Shown here piece after piece: positions 26,788 to 34,255 of a DNA stretch of 34,255 bases; positions within the stretch are counted from its first letter, which is position 1, and each line of letters starts with the position of its first letter. The notes under the pieces were generated by a model. The model saw only the letters and a program-made list of their open reading frames with translations, did not search any database and was not told the DNA's origin. The position numbers and the translations under genes were made by a program. Origin of the DNA: Isotricha intestinalis. Its lineage: Eukaryota; Ciliophora; Litostomatea; Vestibuliferida; Isotrichidae. The DNA lies in NCBI GenBank assembly GCA_023807065.1, contig JAJJLU010000519.1, positions 1-34,255 of the forward strand, written 5' to 3'.

Positions 26788-28659
26788 TTATAAATCATCA
26801 TATGAAATAGTATTTTTATTAGAATTATTATTTTTTCTATTTTCAGGATCATCTAAGTCTTTATAATCTCTATAATAATGTCTTTTTTTATGTTCATGAT
26901 AATCTCTATGACTATCATTATTATGATAATATTTGTTTCTTTCATAATCATTATTTCCATAATATCTTTTTCCACTTGAAACACTATTTAAATATTCTTC
27001 CATTGAAGAAATCATTTTAGGTTTATCAATACATTTCTCATAATCATTCATATAATTTTCTCTTTTAATTCTTTCAAAAAATCTTGAATCTACACTTTCA
27101 CATATGAAATTCATATGTTTATTATAAATATGATTTATTACAAAATTTTCTCCCATAAATAATTTTTTACACATACTACATTCATATCTATCTTTTTCAA
27201 TCATATCTATTTTTTTTTGACAATATTTATCTCTTGATTGTTTTAATTCTGGATTATCATTTATATTTTTTTCTTTTATATATTTAGGAGGAGTTGGTAA
27301 AGGATTTACTAAAAAATCTTTTATTTTATCAGAAAAAAATTTATCAAATTCAATTTCTTTTTTTAATTCAGGATTATTAATATTTTCTTTTCTTTTCCCA
27401 ATTTTTTTATAATGTCTTAAATGAATATTATCACATTTTGTTGCTAAATTTCTTTCATCTTCAAACCCTTTTAAACAATAATAACAAAATCCATGAACTC
27501 TTCTCAAATATAATAATTGAATATCTAATTGTAAACTTTTATCTCTATTTTTTTCTTCATTGAATATACTATTATTATCAATTCCTTTATCACCATCAAA
27601 TACCTTAATTAACATTTTACTATATTTTAAATCCTCTTCAATTCTATCATCAAATAAAGGAGGAGTTAATCTAATTTTTTTATTTGAATTACTTTTACTT
27701 TTAATAGGATGGATTTTATAATCATTATTAATAGAATAATCTTTTAAAATATCACAAGCAACATCACATTTTTCTTCATTTTCAAAAGATAACCAACAAA
27801 ATCTACTATAATTTTGATTTTTAATAGGTTCTGAAAGAGAAATAGATTCAAGTCCAGGTGCATTCTTTGCTGCTTCTAATAATTGCCATCTTGATATATT
27901 TCTTGGAATTTGATGAATATATATTGTTAATTTATCTGGATCAAATGCATAATATGGAGAATCTGTTATATTTATCTCTGATTTTATTAATGAAGCTTCT
28001 TGAGTCATTTTTGTTATATCTCTTTCTCTTTCTTCAAAATCTAATTTTTTTATGTCATTTGAATATATAAATATTTTAACATTTGAATTATATTCGTGTT
28101 CTGGTAATAATTCTAATTTTAATTTTGGTATTATTTCTTTATAATTTTCTATAAATTTTAATGAAAATTTCTGACATTGATTATTTATTTCAGTTTTCCA
28201 TTTTGGATATACTTCAGGATCATATTTCTCTTTAAACCATTCATCATTTAAGTGTTCATTATAAAAAATATTATTTCTCTTATTTTCATATTTTTCTTTA
28301 TATTTATGATATTCTTTTTCTAATAAATCTTGTTTAAAAATACTTGCTTGAAGTTCATTAAATAAAGAAAGTGAAACTAAAGGAGCATCAAAAGAAGGAT
28401 ATTTTATTCTGTTTTGATCATTTTCATTTATCATTGAATTTATTTTTGCTTTCATATTTTCATGTTCTGTTTTTTTGTATTTTTCATCATTTTTGCTTTG
28501 AGACCTTTCTCTCTTTTGATTTAAGTAATTCTTATTTTCATCGTCGCTGTCTATTGAAGAACTTGAACTAGAAGATTTTTTCTCTTCCCCTAAATCACTA
28601 GATGAAGATGAAGATGATTGATTACCATCATTTTTTAGCTCTTCTTCTTGTTGAGACAT
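26788..28659 (-). CDS. SRRT: ARS2/SERRATE-like RNA-effector protein
   Basis: A 623-residue nuclear protein. A Ser/acidic N-terminal tail (1-45) is followed by an RS/K-rich part. The SERRATE/Ars2 helical region starts with IKYPSFDAPLVSLSLF (about 85-100) and includes LNDEWFKEKYDPEVYPKW (about 137-154). An RRM-like part (about 245-325) contains LTIYIHQIPRNISRWQLLEA. The Cys motif HGFCYYCLKGFEDE (389-402) matches the family's mid-domain. Near the C-terminus is the hallmark C2H2 finger YECSMCKKLFMGENFVINHI with C494, C497, H510 and H515. ARS2/SERRATE links the nuclear cap-binding complex to miRNA processing, 3'-end formation and RNA decay. The C-terminal tail is rich in Arg, Tyr, His and Asp (RDYHEHKKRHYYRDY), as often in this family. 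Length is near plant SERRATE (about 720) and animal ARS2 (about 870). Confidence 0.9.
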   Translation of the reverse strand: MSQQEEELKNDGNQSSSSSSSDLGEEKKSSSSSSSIDSDDENKNYLNQKRERSQSKNDEKYKKTEHENMKAKINSMINENDQNRIKYPSFDAPLVSLSLFNELQASIFKQDLLEKEYHKYKEKYENKRNNIFYNEHLNDEWFKEKYDPEVYPKWKTEINNQCQKFSLKFIENYKEIIPKLKLELLPEHEYNSNVKIFIYSNDIKKLDFEERERDITKMTQEASLIKSEINITDSPYYAFDPDKLTIYIHQIPRNISRWQLLEAAKNAPGLESISLSEPIKNQNYSRFCWLSFENEEKCDVACDILKDYSINNDYKIHPIKSKSNSNKKIRLTPPLFDDRIEEDLKYSKMLIKVFDGDKGIDNNSIFNEEKNRDKSLQLDIQLLYLRRVHGFCYYCLKGFEDERNLATKCDNIHLRHYKKIGKRKENINNPELKKEIEFDKFFSDKIKDFLVNPLPTPPKYIKEKNINDNPELKQSRDKYCQKKIDMIEKDRYECSMCKKLFMGENFVINHIYNKHMNFICESVDSRFFERIKRENYMNDYEKCIDKPKMISSMEEYLNSVSSGKRYYGNNDYERNKYYHNNDSHRDYHEHKKRHYYRDYKDLDDPENRKNNNSNKNTISYDDL

Positions 28660-28852
28660 TTTTTTGATATGTTTGATATTTTTTAAAGGGTTTTTTTTAT
28701 TTTTTATTTTTTATAGATATTTATTTGTAATGTTAATTTTTAGAAAATAAATTATTAAAATTAGAATATTATTAATTATATGATATAATATATAATAATT
28801 TCATTATTTTAATTCATAAAATATTTTTTTATTATCATTAAAATTTTGAAAT

Positions 28853-30130
28853 TTATTTATTATTAATATCTTTTTTATGTTCTGCATAATTTTCAATCCA
28901 ATCTTTATTTCTTAATTTAACGTATTCTTCTGAATATTCTATTTCATCAATAACTATTTTCTTCTTTTCTGCATTAAACTCATAAATTACATTCAATTTA
29001 TCAATATGAAAAGCATATAACAAATCTCCTTTCTTTTTCTTTGTATATTTAGAATGAGGATCAATTTCTAAAACTCCTTTAATTAAAGTAATTAACTCTT
29101 CTTTATTTTCATAAAAATTTAATTTATTATTCTTTAAAATATCATCTAAATTTTGGATACTTTCATCTGAAAAAATAACTTCATTTTTTTTTTCTAATTG
29201 AGCATTCATAATCCATTGAGGATATTTAATATTAACATCATTTAAATTTAAACTTTCTAAATGATGATAAGGTTTAATATCAATAATAGGAGTACCATCA
29301 ACCATATCAACACAAGAAATATAAATTTCATTTCCAATAATTTTATCAAATTTGCATAAAGTTAAACCAATAGGATTTATTCTATGAGGACTTCTTGTTG
29401 CAAAAACTCCTAATTTTTTTCCTTCTGAGTATTTAGGCGGAGAAATTTTTGCTCCTTGAAAACTTGTATGTAAATGAAATATATATATTACCCATATATA
29501 AGTAAAATTTTCTATTCCTTCAAATGAATTCATATCTATTGATTTATTTATTATTATTTTTCCACGAGTTAATTCTAATAAATTCCCTTGACGAGGAATA
29601 CTAAATTTTTCTGGGAAACAACTTATTAATGTTCCTATTGATTTTAAAGTATATGTTTCAAAATTTTCTTTTGGATTTTTTTGAATTATTGAATTTATTA
29701 TTTCATGTGTTTCGTTTTTTAAATATATATTTATATAATGATCTGTTATTTTATATTTTTCAATTTGATTTAATTTATTATTTAAATTTAAATCTTTTTC
29801 CAATTGGATTTCATACTTTTTTATAAAAATTTCTTTAAAATTTTCATCATTTGTATTGAAAAAAACATGATAGAATTTTAAAAGAGAATTAGTTGAAAAG
29901 TCTCCTAAATGAGTTTTTACTGAATTTATATTTATTACAAACTTAATATTCTCATCTAATTTTTTAATTTTAAGTTCATTAAAATGTATTTTTTCTTCAT
30001 TACTATAACTTTCATAAATATCATTAAAAACCTTAATGACTTCCCATTTCAAAAAAACAATAATTTCATTTTGAATATCATGAATAACTTCTTTGTTTCT
30101 ATCTACTTTTTGACTTTCAGTTTTTTCCAT
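28853..30130 (-). CDS. TRMO: TrmO-like tRNA N6-threonylcarbamoyladenosine-37 methyltransferase
   Basis: A 425-residue protein with a TrmO (UPF0066/YaeB) domain at about 158-390. The signature FATRSPHRINPIGLT (243-257) and the second motif VDMVDGTPIIDIKPY (274-288) are intact. SCFPEKFSIPRQ and the strand WVIYIFHLH match the family's N-terminal barrel, and VLEIDPHSKY the later one. TrmO uses S-adenosylmethionine to methylate t6A37 of certain tRNAs, in animals tRNA-Ser. The first 155 residues are an extra, mainly helical part (SYSNEEKIHFNELKIKKL) not seen in the bacterial enzyme of about 235 residues; human TRMO (441) has its extra sequence elsewhere. Its start is 34 bp from the divergent CK1 start. 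Stop is TAA. Confidence 0.9.
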   Translation of the reverse strand: MEKTESQKVDRNKEVIHDIQNEIIVFLKWEVIKVFNDIYESYSNEEKIHFNELKIKKLDENIKFVININSVKTHLGDFSTNSLLKFYHVFFNTNDENFKEIFIKKYEIQLEKDLNLNNKLNQIEKYKITDHYINIYLKNETHEIINSIIQKNPKENFETYTLKSIGTLISCFPEKFSIPRQGNLLELTRGKIIINKSIDMNSFEGIENFTYIWVIYIFHLHTSFQGAKISPPKYSEGKKLGVFATRSPHRINPIGLTLCKFDKIIGNEIYISCVDMVDGTPIIDIKPYHHLESLNLNDVNIKYPQWIMNAQLEKKNEVIFSDESIQNLDDILKNNKLNFYENKEELITLIKGVLEIDPHSKYTKKKKGDLLYAFHIDKLNVIYEFNAEKKKIVIDEIEYSEEYVKLRNKDWIENYAEHKKDINNK

Positions 30131-30164
30131 TTTAAAAATATTTGAAAATTAAAAAAAATAATAA
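30131..30164. promoter_or_regulatory. 34-bp divergent gap between TRMO and CK1 start codons
   Basis: Thirty-four bases, nearly all A/T, separate the two ATGs. This is shorter than a core promoter plus two leaders normally need. Either promoters reach into coding sequence or one ATG is not used. Confidence 0.5.
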
Positions 30165-31259
30165 ATGGAAGAACAAACAAATACAAAAATAAAACTAAAA
30201 GACTATGAAATTCAAATAGGAGATACTTATAAATTAGATACAAAACATAAAATAGCAGCAGGAGCATTTGGAGATGTATTTGAAGGTCAAAATGTAAAAA
30301 ATGGAGAAAAAGTTGCAATAAAATTAGAAAGAGTAGATGCCCAATTTCCTCAACTATTTTATGAAAGTAAAATATATATGTCTCTTCAAGGTGGAGTTGG
30401 AATACCAAATATTCATTGGTGTGGAAATCAAAAAAATTATAATATATTAATTATAGATTTATTAGGACCTACTTTAGAAAATTTATTTAATACATATAAT
30501 AAACAATTTACTCTTAAAACTGTTCTACAAATTGGTGATCAAATATTACAAAGAATAGAATTTATTCATTCGAGAAATTTTGTTCATCGTGATATAACTC
30601 CAGAAAATTTTGCATGTGGAAATGAAGAAATGCAAAAGGAAAAAATAATATATATATTTGATTTTGGTTTATCAAAAAGATATAGAGATCCAAAAACAGG
30701 TCTTCATATAAATTACAAAGATAATGCTGGTATTATAGGTTGTATAAGATATTGTTCTATAAATGCTTTATTAGGTTTAGAACAAGGAAGAAGAGATGAT
30801 ATGGAAGCTATTGGATATATGCTAGTTTATTTTATGAAAGGTAAATTACCTTGGCAAGGAATTAAAGCTAAAAATATGAAAGATAAATTTAGAAAGTTAA
30901 AAGAAAGAAAATTAGAAACTACTGTTAAAGAATTATGCACTGGATTACCTGATGAATTTCAACAATTTTTATCTTATGCTAGAGAAATTCAATTTGAAGA
31001 TAAACCTGATTATCATTTAATGAGAAGATTATTAAAACAATGTGCTGATAAAAATAAAATTAAATTTGATGGGAAGTTTGATTGGATTAAAGAAGAAGAT
31101 AATATTTTTGGAAAAGATGTTATGCAGTTTAATTTGTTAGATGAGGAGAAAGATAAGGAAAATGAAAAAAAAGAAAGAAAGAAAAAAAGAGGGAAAACTG
31201 TAAAAATAAAAACTCATTTTGATGATGAAGAAGAAGAAGAAGAACATAATGATAATTGA
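30165..31259 (+). CDS. Casein kinase 1 family protein kinase with altered catalytic loop
   Basis: A 364-residue kinase, clearly CK1: IAAGAFGDVFEGQ (glycine loop 31-36), VAIKLE (K53), DFG (166-168), IRYCSINALLGLEQGRRDDME (SIN at 198-200 replaces APE, a CK1 hallmark) and LPWQGIKAKN. One catalytic-loop position is unusual. CK1 kinases normally have HRDIKPDN; here it is HRDITPEN, so the conserved lysine is Thr145 (codon ACT, 30597-30599) while D143 and N148 stay. That lysine contacts the phosphates and the Asp, so activity may be low or reshaped (inference). The C-terminal tail is short, basic (KKERKKKRGKTVKIK) and then strongly acidic. CK1 acts in many cellular pathways, and ciliates have large CK1 families. 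Stop is TGA; read-through would reach TAA after nine further codons. Confidence 0.93.
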   Translation: MEEQTNTKIKLKDYEIQIGDTYKLDTKHKIAAGAFGDVFEGQNVKNGEKVAIKLERVDAQFPQLFYESKIYMSLQGGVGIPNIHWCGNQKNYNILIIDLLGPTLENLFNTYNKQFTLKTVLQIGDQILQRIEFIHSRNFVHRDITPENFACGNEEMQKEKIIYIFDFGLSKRYRDPKTGLHINYKDNAGIIGCIRYCSINALLGLEQGRRDDMEAIGYMLVYFMKGKLPWQGIKAKNMKDKFRKLKERKLETTVKELCTGLPDEFQQFLSYAREIQFEDKPDYHLMRRLLKQCADKNKIKFDGKFDWIKEEDNIFGKDVMQFNLLDEEKDKENEKKERKKKRGKTVKIKTHFDDEEEEEEHNDN

Positions 31260-31324
31260 GATATATTTTTTTCAATTTATTTTTTTTAATTTTTATAAAT
31301 TAATAAATAGAATATTAATTAAAA

Positions 31325-32612
31325 ATGACAAAAAAGATTATTTCCTATATTCTTTTAATAATAATATTAGTAAGTTTTAAAAAATAAAAATAAATAGTTA
31401 ATTTCAATAGCAGGAATAACATTATCATCTATTCATTTTCCATTTATGAATATGATATGGACTGATCATTATTTTGGCCCTTTAGGTATATTAGAAATAG
31501 TTTCAATTTCTTTTTCTATGTTAATAACACTAATAGCCTTTATTCTTATAACCTTAAACAAAAAAATTTTATTAATAATATTATTAATAACATTAATATT
31601 ATCTTCAATTTTTGTTTTATCTATTTCTATATTATTATTCTTTGGAACTCAAGTAAAAAATTGGAATGAAAATTTAGGATGTAATTCTGAATATAAAGGT
31701 TTATTTCTAGCATGGAAAAGTGTAGATATTTATTTACAAAGTGTTGATGAAGTTTTATGTTCTAATGATTGTCCTTGTTATTTTAATAGGACTACAACAA
31801 TGAAATATTTAAAAAATCCTATTTCAAATAATTATTTTAACACTTGGAAAGTTAGAAATGTTTCTATTGATGCTATTAAATTTCAAGATTGTAATAAAGT
31901 AGCTCAAAAAAAAGCTTATAATAATTATTTAATGAGAAATGCTTATTTTAAAAATACTTTAAATACTTATTGGTTTAATTGGTATTTTGGTAAAGTCGAA
32001 AAATTTTTTAAATGCACTGGATTTTGTAGTTTATCTTATTATAATGAAAATATGCAAACTAATGGAAAAATTCTAAAATATTTATTTAGTGATTTAACTA
32101 AAGGAGTTCCTGAGAATTTAGGATGTTTAAATTCTTTTTTAAATTGGTTATTAAATACTATGAATGCTGTGGGAATTCTTTTTTTTTTTATTTTCCTATT
32201 CCAATTTTTTCTTTGTGTTTTTGTTCTTTTATTAATTATGGAAATTAATAATTCTGACATGGATAAAAGTAGTTATAATTATGATTATAATAATGAAGAA
32301 AAAATACTATTGAATCAAAATAAGGATAAGGATAAGAATATAAAAAAAAAAAAAAATTCTAAAGTTATTCTTAATAGTGCATTTAAAATTAATGATAGTA
32401 ATATTAAAATGAATAATTTAGAGAATTCAAAAGAAGAAAATTCAGATGATCAAAATTTATTGAATGAATTTGTAGATCATAATATGAGTGAGGTTCCTAA
32501 AGATAAATCTATTGCACCTAAATTAAAATCATTCCATTCTGGTAGAGAAAAAATTCATTTTGGAAATGAAGATAAAAACCATCTATTGTTTAATCCTTCC
32601 AATTTTGGGTAA
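31325..32612 (+). CDS. Tetraspanin-like four-pass membrane protein, two exons
   Basis: The long frame from 31446 lacks its first part. An upstream exon (ATG 31325-31369, encoding MTKKIISYILLIIIL) splices over a 28-nt intron to 31398, giving 419 residues. Hydrophobic segments lie at about 5-28, 45-68, 71-97 and 269-295, so four transmembrane helices with a short first loop and a large second loop (about 98-268). The large loop has several Cys, including a CSNDCPC motif (136-142), CNSEY, KFQDC, CTGFC and GCLNS. This is the tetraspanin layout, but CPC stands in place of the canonical CCG motif. The cytosolic tail (about 296-419) is charged with a Lys run and Ser/Asp-rich parts. It likely organises membrane domains; no enzyme motif is seen. 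Without the first exon the protein would have only three helices. Confidence 0.82.
31370..31397 (+). other. Micro-intron of the tetraspanin-like gene (28 nt)
   Basis: It starts GTAAGT and ends AAATAG, contains TAA, and would shift the frame. Removing it extends a hydrophobic helix across the junction (IIIL joined to LISIAG), the expected first transmembrane segment. Confidence 0.9.
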
Positions 32613-32903
32613 ATTTTAAAATATATTTGATGAATTATTTTTGATTAATTATAAAAAAAGATATTTTATATTTAAATTTTTTATTTAAAATGTTGATTGA
32701 ATGAAAGTTGATGTAAAAAATTATAAAAATAAACTAGGAATTTTTATTATTATTCATTACTTAATCAATAATAATTTACTATCTTTTGATTGATAATTTA
32801 AAATATTTTTTTTTTGTAAACTGAATTAAAAAAAATTTAAAAAAATTTAAAAATTCATATAAAAATTAAAGATTGTTATATTTTTTGATTCAAAACAAAC
32901 TTT

Positions 32904-33827
32904 TTAATTATCATCTTTTTTTTCATTGGAATTTTGTTCTTGCATTTGAATAGTTTTAATAATCTCTTCAGGTAATTTAGGATATTTAATAACTTTTCCT
33001 TTTTTATCTCTTACTTCACCATATCTGCATCCTCTGAATTTAATAACATCTAATTCTTTTTCAGAAACAACAGCTCCATCTAATTTTTCTAAAAGGGGAC
33101 ACATTTCAATTAAAAAATGTCTATAACCTTTAATATGATCAACAGGATTTCCATATAAAGTTAAACTAGTTAAACTTTGGCATTTACTTAATGCTGTTAC
33201 TTTTTCTATTTCTTGAATATTATTTCCATGAACATATAATATTTTTAAAAAAGGTAATTTTTGAACATCAGGACTTATATCAGTTAATTTATTTCTTGAA
33301 ATATCTATCCATTGTAATAATTCTACTTTTCCTAATTTTGATTTAAATGTTAATTCTGGTAATAATTCTGTTAAAACTTCATATATTCCTGCTAATGATG
33401 TTAATTTATTATTTGATACGTTAAATGAATTCACATATTTTTTATATTTAATTTTTACTTTTTTTTTTTCTTCTTTTTTCTCTATTTTATTTACTGAATT
33501 TTGGGTTTCATTAAATTTTTTCCCACGTGTTTCATTTACATCATCTCTTATTTTTCCTTCATAAACTTCATTAGTTTCATTTTTTAATTTTTTGATTTTC
33601 AATTCTTCTTCTTCATTTTTTTTTTCACCAGCTTCTTTGTCTGCATCTGTTTTTTCTTCGTTTGAATCTTTCTTTTTATTTTGTTTTCTTCTACCACTAG
33701 TTGGTTCTTTATCTACTAATTCAGATAAACTTTTGGCATCAAAGAAATTATAAACTAAAGGTTTATCAGCTTGAATATAACATATAGTTTCTTGATCTTC
33801 ACCTGTCACTGATGATGATGTGGACAT
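32904..33827 (-). CDS. LRRC51: LRRC51-like leucine-rich repeat protein
   Basis: A 307-residue protein. The N-terminal PLVYNFFDAKSLSELVDKEP followed by TSGRR parallels the LRRC51 (LRTOMT1) start (PLDYSF...LVNEEPRTGLR). The repeats follow from about residue 128: FNVSNNKLTSLAGIYEVLTE, LLQWIDISRNKLTDI, FLKILYVHGNNIQEI and LTSLTLYGNPVDHIKGYRHF. The last one matches the family's closing LTLHGNP...KGYR motif, followed by a cap (MCPLLEKLDG). Between the start block and the repeats is a Lys/Glu-rich insert of about 75 residues (residues 45-120) that animal LRRC51 (about 190 residues) lacks. The C-terminal tail is rich in Glu, Lys and Asn. LRRC51 is a small LRR protein I associate with ciliated lineages, but its molecular role is poorly known. 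It is the gene nearest the telomere, reading away from it. Confidence 0.85.
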   Translation of the reverse strand: MSTSSSVTGEDQETICYIQADKPLVYNFFDAKSLSELVDKEPTSGRRKQNKKKDSNEEKTDADKEAGEKKNEEEELKIKKLKNETNEVYEGKIRDDVNETRGKKFNETQNSVNKIEKKEEKKKVKIKYKKYVNSFNVSNNKLTSLAGIYEVLTELLPELTFKSKLGKVELLQWIDISRNKLTDISPDVQKLPFLKILYVHGNNIQEIEKVTALSKCQSLTSLTLYGNPVDHIKGYRHFLIEMCPLLEKLDGAVVSEKELDVIKFRGCRYGEVRDKKGKVIKYPKLPEEIIKTIQMQEQNSNEKKDDN

Positions 33828-34197
33828 GTTTTATTTTATTTAATAATATATCAGTTTTATTAATAAAAATAAAGATAAAAGAAAAATAAAGAATAATAAA
33901 TATAATGAGATGAAATGAAATTTAAAATAAATAAAATGAAATAAATAAAAATATATAAAAATATTTTTTGGGATAATATCCTCTTCATAAATAGAATGAT
34001 AATCTTTTATCAATATAGCAATATTTTTAAAATATCTTTTAATATCACTTTAATTTTATCAATATAAACTTCAAATTAAATAATTGAAGTTTTATTTTAT
34101 TTTAATTTATCCTTAAAAACCTATAAAGTTCAATGGGAATATTCTATAAAAAATAATTAAATATTATTAAATTAATTTAATTATTTATATTATCAAT
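33828..34197. promoter_or_regulatory. Subtelomeric spacer with the LRRC51-like promoter
   Basis: About 370 bp of A/T-rich DNA lie between the start codon of the LRRC51-like gene and the telomere. It contains AAATAAA-type runs and one slightly less biased patch (ATCCTTAAAAACCTATAAAGTTCAATGGG, near 34110-34138, quoted here only to locate it by its CCTATAAAG core). No tandem subtelomeric repeat is visible, so unique sequence reaches within a few bases of the telomere. Confidence 0.55.
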
Positions 34198-34255
34198 GGG
34201 GATGGGGATTGGGGCGTGGGGATTGGGGATTGGGGATTGGGGATTGGGGATTGGG
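34198..34255 (+). repeat. Telomere, (GGGGATT)n, chromosome end
   Basis: After the A/T-rich spacer the sequence switches abruptly to GGGGAT, GGGGATT, GGGGCGT, then five GGGGATT units and a partial GGG at the window edge. The G-rich strand runs 5' to 3' toward the end, as at a real right-hand telomere. The first units are imperfect, which is usual at the junction with unique DNA. The four-G run is like Tetrahymena GGGGTT and Oxytricha GGGGTTTT, but with an A and seven bases per unit. Confidence 0.95.

Overview
This is a gene-dense, extremely A+T-rich stretch of a protist nuclear chromosome, and it runs to a chromosome end. The right edge is a G-rich telomere (GGGGATT units, 34198-34255). Introns are only 27-31 nt, intergenic gaps are mostly 35-360 bp, and genes are closely packed on both strands. 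Four-G telomere repeats, tiny introns and compact genes together suggest a ciliate macronuclear chromosome. Long frames read through with no in-frame TAA, TAG or TGA, and TAA, TAG and TGA each appear as an apparent stop, so the code looks standard, unlike Tetrahymena or Paramecium. A standard-code, A+T-rich ciliate such as a litostome (the rumen ciliate group) would fit. That placement is inference, not proof.

Layout: the window opens inside the last exon of an LC8 dynein light chain (+). It is followed by a CDPK-like kinase (-), the UFM1 protease UFSP2 (-), a small unknown protein (+), a 2350-residue MLL/trithorax-type H3K4 methyltransferase (-), an Asn/Gln-rich coiled-coil protein with a 13-residue repeat (-), and a coiled-coil/Kelch protein (+). 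After a 919 bp gap come a CNOT4-like protein that lacks the RING (+), a TSG101/Vps23 ESCRT-I subunit (-), a four-exon LRR/coiled-coil/EF-hand protein (-), a K/E-rich coiled-coil protein (+), a LAMTOR4-like protein (+), ARS2/SERRATE (-), TRMO (-), a casein kinase 1 (+), a two-exon tetraspanin-like membrane protein (+), and an LRRC51-like protein (-). Subtelomeric A+T-rich DNA and the telomere close the window.

The genes are ordinary eukaryotic housekeeping, signalling and probable cytoskeletal or ciliary genes, not one pathway. Several concern mRNA and chromatin (MLL-like, CNOT4, ARS2, TRMO). Others concern endolysosomal traffic (TSG101, LAMTOR4-like, tetraspanin-like) or cilia and microtubules (LC8, LRRC51-like, possibly the coiled-coil proteins). 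Divergent pairs share gaps as short as 34, 59 and 63 bp, so promoters and 5' UTRs must be very compact. I see no mobile element, tRNA, rRNA or CRISPR array, and no evidence for an unknown multigene system. The most notable points are the telomere unit, the micro-introns that rebuild two genes, the RING-less CNOT4, and the CK1 with an altered catalytic loop.
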